From: Emmonsiellopsis sp. PD_33
Taxonomy: Eukaryota > Ascomycota > Eurotiomycetes > Onygenales > Ajellomycetaceae
Assembly: GCA_032988165.1 (NCBI GenBank)
Contig: JANTQF010000049.1
Coordinates: forward strand, 62,001 to 126,000
Direction of reading: 5' to 3'
DNA length: 64,000 bases
The notes under the pieces are model-generated. The model made no database searches. It was not told the DNA's origin and was given only the letters and a program-made list of their open reading frames with translations. The position numbers and the translations under genes were made by a program. Shown here in pieces: positions 58,934-64,000 of this stretch; the stretch's first letter is position 1, and each line of letters begins with the position of its first letter.

Positions 58934-61356
58934 TTACACTTCATCCCTAGAGGATTTTACCGGTTTCCCCGTTTCATCATCCAGATCTCCTTCCGCGTCT
59001 TCAATCCGACCTTGACCTTTGAATCCATGCGTAAATATATCCTCGTTTCTATCACGATTAGTAATGACAAACCAGGCAAAATCAGACATCATCCAACAAT
59101 CTCTCATATCTCTCTCATAGCAGAACTTAAAGGTAGGACGGGAGGGGGGGTGGGGTTAAAATACATACTTCTTGATATATGCTCTTATTGCCAGAATTGC
59201 AAGAATACTTCCACCCCCAAATGCCGCCGAGAGGGGAAATCCAATTGGGTACCGGGGCGAATCAGATACCCTCCATACGCGAAGTGGGATTGTGGCATGT
59301 CCGACATCTAAGAATAGAAGGAATGGGGAATCGTCAATTATCCAAAAATGATTCTCCAAAAAGATAAATACACAGACGGAGGATATTGGGGTGGGGGGTA
59401 ATAAAGAGCAACCTACATGTAAATGTGACGGCTGCAGCTACTATGATAGAGCGGCCTTCTGGTTCCCTTCGGAGGATTGAGGCAAGCCAGGCAAGTAGGG
59501 CATAACTAGATGTTTTTAGTGTTAGTGAAGGATTACCACATATAGAAGTAACCTGGGGAAAAGATAAAAGAACTAGGGAAATGGGCAAAATGAGACCTTA
59601 CTTACCCCCAAGCAGCCGTAGTAAAAGTGAGGAAATAAAATGTCATGATAGTCGGTCTCGAATTCGGCCAGGCGGCAAGCACTGAGCAACAAATTATTTG
59701 AACTATCTATCATTCCAGAGAGAAAATATTATTAGCAGATTTGCTTCCCAGTCCGTGTATTTCCTACCTGTGTATAACTTACTGCGGAACCAATAGAAAC
59801 CTGCCATCGCCATTCCTTCCAGTCGCTAAGGGCATTTAAACCTATAGCACTGACTATGGCAAGCCCATAGCCACCCAACGGGATAAGGTTGACGGTGTAA
59901 GTGCTGTATATGTGTTAGCAAGGGCGGTCCCACATCGTTTGGGAGGAGAGTAGTATATATTCACCTATAAAGCTGTCCACCCTCGGAATTTTTCAGGTCC
60001 TATTCCACCAATGTATGAGTTATTATCTCAAAAGGCAAAGGTATTACACAAAAGGGAAAAGGTCCCTACCTTCAGATATAACAAAAAGTATGAATTACTC
60101 CTCTGGCTCCAGGCAAACTGGAGATAAGCAACTAGGAAAAGCCAAAATAAGGGGCTTGTCACAATTGCGCGGAGCTTTACGATAAGAGTCTGGCGACTAA
60201 TAAGCTTAGACGTTTTTGTATCCTGTTGTTGCATGCGCGATTCTGCCAGTCTTCGTTCTGCTCGGGTGAGCCAGAGGGCTCTTGTAATCGCAGGCGAGTC
60301 AGGAATGATAAGGAGGCCAAGGAATCCCCAGAAGATGGTGATGCAGCCGCTATCGAACCAAGAAATGGTGGATCGTCAGTTTTTACATCATTATCAGTGT
60401 ATATGATAAAATCGTATCCCACCTAACTATAAAAAGCCATTGCCATCCCTACATATATTGTTCTTAGTCAACTGACACTCCATAACCGTTTGGTTGAGTG
60501 AACTAACCTCGAGACCGTTGACCCCATCCAGATTTTTATACAGTGCAGCTTGTAGGATTCCAAGAAACATATTTCCCGCTCTATCGCTCACACCAAATAT
60601 AGCGATACGTTTTCCGAGCTCCGAAGGGGTGTCTTGAAAGTTTTGTCAGCGAAATTTTCTGTGTGGAGTTCTTTGTAGATTTCATACACCAGTTGAATAT
60701 CAAACTGACAATTCCAGGCCATGATGTCTACAGAAAAAAGATTAGCGAAGGGAAATCAAATAATCCAGGCCGTTGCAAACCATACAGATTCAAAAATACC
60801 CAAGAGAAACCTGAGTGCGTATATCGTCTTTGCGTTGGGTGCTGCGTATATCCTATCCAAAGGGGCTTGGTTAAACACGCCTCCAGAAACTCTGGATGCA
60901 AACAACTCACGCCAACGTTAAACATCCCCAAATTACCTCACACACAGGTAAAAATATCGACGGCCGTATCATCGTCTGCGTGAGCTGTGAAGGGATGATC
61001 GCAAGAGCATATCCAATAGAGAAATATGTCGTAAATTCAACGAGCTCATTGCCATATAAACTAAGAGCCTCCTTCATTCCCGAGACATAAGCTTGCGTCG
61101 TAGCAGACTGGTCCATGTCCTAAACGCAGGCCAATAATATGTTAATCACCAGGTTGACTTCATATATTTCCGTCAGGCATCGGGGGGTTGAAAGCCTTAC
61201 CTTTGTGAGCCCCGCGACGAACGCCCACGACAGCAAAAACAGATCTAACTTCAAGACAAGAATCCGTTCCTCACTTATCCTCCCTTTAGCCAGCCTAGAA
61301 ACCCATCCCCTTCCTCGTTCGCTCAACGAGCTCGAGACTCGAGTAGATTCCGCCAT
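58934..61356 (-). CDS. ACS-family (Liz1/Fen2-like) MFS transporter, 13 exons
   Basis: Thirteen minus-strand exons (61,356-61,201; 61,119-60,911; 60,891-60,786; 60,727-60,688; 60,632-60,508; 60,448-60,423; 60,349-60,070; 59,999-59,965; 59,903-59,783; 59,706-59,606; 59,505-59,417; 59,307-59,169; 59,048-58,934) splice with GT/AG borders into 514 codons (513 residues) without a stop. Family blocks: AYVSGMKEALSLYGNELVEF (exon 2), IYALRFLLGIFES (3), TSWPGIVSLIFNWYTPSELG (4-5), ILQAALYKNLDGVNGLEGWQ (5-6), FWLFLVAYLQFAWSQRSNSY (7), YTVNLIPLGGYGLAI (9), SYALLAWLASILRREPEGRS-like (11) and GHATIPLRVWRVSDSPRYPI (12). Members carry organic anions such as pantothenate, nicotinate, allantoate or sulfonates across the plasma membrane by proton symport; the substrate here is unknown. 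The last exon gives an acidic cytosolic tail (NEDIFTHGFKGQ...SSRDEV). The gene is divergent from the TauD-type gene, suggesting linked function. Confidence 0.85.
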
Positions 61357-61963
61357 GATTCTGGAAAATGGTTCCTTGACGAATATTGCAGAAATGACAA
61401 AAGCACAGGTGGAATAAGCTCTGGGAAGTACTCGATTCCATCACAATAGCACTGACGGGGACCCCCTGCAAGTGATTCCATCTCGCCGGTACCTGCTTGC
61501 GTAAAAATATCAAGCATTGCGCCATATATCCAGCTCCTCATATTGAGTACGACAGTCCCATAAATGTAACGACCACGCAAAAGCGGACACAGCAGCGGAC
61601 GCTTAGCATCACACACCGTTAACACCAAAAGCGATATCCCAGGAAGCTTATCGCCCTATTGCCATGAGCCGGGGCCGGTTTCTTGCACTTAGTGCTGGGA
61701 TAGGCAAAGTAGCCTTATTCCTTCTTGCTTGGCTGCTTGATGGCGTCAGACGCGCCGACAATGGCATGATTCAGCTCTACCGTCGTCGATAGCCAAATGG
61801 TCTCTCGTGAGCCATTCCCCACAACCTGCAACAAGGATATAAGACATTACCCCACGGGCAAATAAACAGTAACACAGCCTTGAAAAATCAAGGCATCCCC
61901 TTCTGCTCTGCATCTCCTGTCATACCCCTACCCGACTGGGCCAGTTAAAAGAAAGCAACCAAG
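61357..61963. promoter_or_regulatory. Shared divergent promoter of transporter and dioxygenase
   Basis: 607 bases separate the two start codons. A TATA-like gatataaga lies at 61,835-61,843, about 120 bases before the dioxygenase ATG. At 61,761 atggcatgat matches the Neurospora CYS3 consensus ATGRYRYCAT at nine of ten positions. Open frames inside (61,295-61,628) lack support. Confidence 0.5.
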
Positions 61964-63510
61964 ATGTCTTCAGCCACAGATCCCGCTCCTTCGGAGCCCC
62001 TGTACCCTGCCTACCTCCCTGTCCGACCAGAAGGGTTCAGCGCAACCATCGATGTGCCGCCGTTCGACATTGTCGAACCTGGTTCTCGGGCCGACCCCGC
62101 CAAACCCGAGATATTCACGCCAACCGCCCAGATCCAAAATATCACCCGGCGGATTGGGACTGAAATTCGCGGGGTGCAGATTAGCCAGTTGAGCAATGAG
62201 GGACTCGATCAGATGGCTTTGCTGGCTGCGGAGAGGGGGGTGCTTGTGTTTGTGAGTTGGGTGATTTTCATCTGAAATTGTGCCAAGCCTTGTATTGACA
62301 TGTCGGTATTTTGATATAGAGGGATCAAGACTTCAAAGATATAGGACCTGACCGGCAGAGAGACATTGTTGGCTATTTTGGGCCATTGCATCAGGTTTGT
62401 TTGGCTTTCTTTCTTTTCTTCTTTTCTTCCTTTTTCTTCTATTTTTTGGAGGGGGGGCAGAGAGTCCTTTCAGTCCGCTCAATTCAGCACCCCGGGGGAA
62501 TATATAGATCTAGACAAATCTAACGAAACACCACCACACCCCCTATAGCACCCTACCATGGGCTATCCCAAAGGAACCGGCCCCGAATTCCAAGTAGTTT
62601 ACGCCGATGAAAAAGTGTAAGAAAATGAAAAAAAACCCCATTTCTATTACTCCCCCTTAACCCCCTTTACCAACCCCCTCCCCCCCCCAAACCAAAAAAA
62701 CCAAAAAAAAAAAAAAAAAAACCATACTCACCCCCCCCAGCGGAAACCTCCGCACCCTCCTCGGCCCCCGCCCCACCTACGACCTCTGGCACATCGACCA
62801 AACCTTCACCCCCAACACCCCCTCAACAACCTTCTTCTGGACCCTCGAAACCCCCTCCCACGGCGGCGGCGACACAGCCTTCACCTCGCTAACCGCCGCC
62901 TACGCCGCTCTCTCGCCCACCTACCGCTCAACCCTCCACGGCCTGCGCTTACACCACAGCAGCGCGAGCGTGGGCGAGGTGGCGCGCGTGGGCCAGGAGC
63001 GGGCGGATAAGGAGGCGGTGAAGACGACGCATCCGCTGGTGATTCGGCAGCCGGTGACGGGGTTGCCGGCGCTGTTTGTCAATCCGACGATTGCGAGGGG
63101 GGTGGTGGGGTGTTTGCGGGAGGAGAGCGAGGTGGTGTTGGGGTTTTTGAATGGGCATGTGAGGTCTTTGGATTTTTCGTGTCGGGTTCGGTGGGAGGGG
63201 GGGACGGTGGTGGTTTGGGATCAGGTGGGTATTTTTTATTTTGTTTTTTGTTTTTTGTTTTTTGTTTTTTATAAAGGAAAGGGGGGGGAAGAATTTGGCC
63301 CGTTACCCCTTTTTTTCTTCCTCGTCCAATGTTCGGGTCGAACAGAATGGGATTAAGAAACTAACATGTCTCCTCCAACAGAGAACGGCAGCCCATTCAG
63401 CAGTCCCGGACTTCGACGATGGGGAGAGAAGGCATATGGTCCGGATGATTCCGTATGGAAGCATACCCCAGGCCGCATTCCCTGCGGAGACGAAGCCAGA
63501 GAAGGCTTGA
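61964..63510 (+). CDS. TauD-type Fe(II)/2-oxoglutarate-dependent dioxygenase
   Basis: Five exons (61,964-62,251; 62,320-62,394; 62,549-62,616; 62,741-63,224; 63,382-63,510) splice into 348 codons (347 residues) with consensus GT/AG borders. Family blocks: GTEIRGVQISQLSNEGLDQM (about residues 65-84), GVLVFRDQDF across the first junction, YFGPLHQHPTMGYPKG, then the facial-triad HxD in LWHIDQTFT (His161, Asp163) and the distal His in RTAAHSAV (His310). Arg321, eleven residues on, matches the 2-oxoglutarate-binding Arg spacing in TauD. VNPTIARGVVG fits the NPxFTxxIxG block. The enzymes hydroxylate and cleave sulfonates such as taurine to release sulfite, though many fungal members act on other acids. 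Cytosolic; no signal peptide. Introns 2 and 3 hold long CT, C and A runs. Confidence 0.88.
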
Positions 63511-64000
63511 TTTGATCGGGTTTAATTTTTTGGTCAACTTAGAGAGAAACACTGGAAAGTATAACTAAGACGTGGAGGTGAGCTGGGATACTCTGAAATA
63601 TATCTGTCTTAACTCGAACATAAGCGGTGGCCAACAAAAGTAATTTAGAATAACCAAGTGAAATCACATACATTACATGCCTAACTATCCGGATCGGCGC
63701 CCATTCTCCGCCATCTGCTATTGAAACAAAACATAAGACTCTTCCCAGATCCGAAAAAAGCGCCCCGATAGAGACAGCTATCCAACCCTATCAACTAACA
63801 AAACTGGCCCGCTGTCATGAATGAATACATCGCTGGCACAACACTATATTACAATATCAGGGCACTGGCAACCTCCTTTCCTTGTGACCTAGTCACAGCG
63901 ATCGCACCTCACTTGCTCCTTTTTCCGGAACAGTCCAATGGTGGAATGAGCACAGTTAGGGAGGCTCGATGAAATTAACGGCATATCCTTCGGCTGCTCC
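63511..64000. other. 3' flank of the dioxygenase gene, no gene seen
   Basis: About 490 bases of 3'-UTR and intergenic DNA. No start, splice pattern or homologous coding block recognised before the window ends. Confidence 0.55.

Noticed and set aside
59156..59168. Stop codon right after AYIKKYVF as the transporter C-terminus
   Set aside because: A GTATGT donor precedes it, and an acceptor with an actaat branch at 59,049 restores a frame that ends at 58,934 with total length divisible by three.
60177..60422. Separate 81-codon minus-strand ORF starting MGYDF
   Set aside because: It overlaps an intron and the seventh exon of the transporter in the wrong frame; the spliced transporter frame explains the sequence.
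1..64000. tRNA and rRNA genes
   Set aside because: I looked for tRNA-like A/B boxes and conserved rRNA stretches and saw none that I could support.

Overview
The window is filamentous-ascomycete DNA made of two very different parts. Positions 1 to about 51,883 form an AT-rich block in which I could find no CG dinucleotide by eye. Positions 51,884 to 64,000 are ordinary GC-balanced DNA with intron-containing genes. Short introns with GT(A/G)NG(T/A) donors and CTNAY-type branch points, a RIP-like mutation signature and the gene families present all suggest a Eurotiomycete. CpG-free repeat blocks are well known in Onygenales such as Coccidioides, but I cannot fix the species from this window.

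AT-rich block: a graveyard of nested transposons with no intact gene. From left to right it holds: the helicase half of a Helitron RepHel gene (minus strand, about 2,690-4,269); an 11.25 kb Ty3/Gypsy element, Gypsy A (minus, 4,270-15,519), with both LTRs, a polypurine tract, a primer binding site and a long extra reading frame after integrase; the Rep half of the same Helitron (15,520 to about 18,450); a 51-bp tandem array and a second Gypsy pol, Gypsy B (plus, about 19,950-24,300); a field of minisatellites; a Plavaka/CACTA-type transposase (minus, about 29,120-32,150); a SNF2-family helicase remnant (minus, about 33,050-36,480) carrying three related 18-bp repeat arrays; more minisatellites, including an 81-bp repeat present in two opposite-facing arrays; a third Gypsy fragment, Gypsy C (minus, about 47,130-50,420); and a piggyBac-type transposase end (plus, about 50,890-51,735). 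Stops inside these frames are nearly all TGA, TAG or TAA where CGA, CAG or CAA is expected. Gypsy A sits inside the Helitron, so the insertion order can be read.

Euchromatic part: a secreted Ala/Gly-rich protein (plus, 2 exons); an F-box-like/DUF7730-like protein (minus, 2 exons); a coiled-coil protein (plus, single exon); an ACS-family MFS transporter that I could splice into an uninterrupted 13-exon, 513-residue frame (minus); and a TauD-type Fe(II)/2-oxoglutarate dioxygenase (plus, 5 exons, 347 residues). The last two are divergent across about 0.6 kb. They plausibly form an uptake-plus-oxidation pair for a sulfonate or related organic acid; that pairing is inference from context and family.

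All domain assignments come from reading translations by eye against remembered family motifs. Element boundaries are approximate except where LTR ends, splice sites or repeat phases define them.
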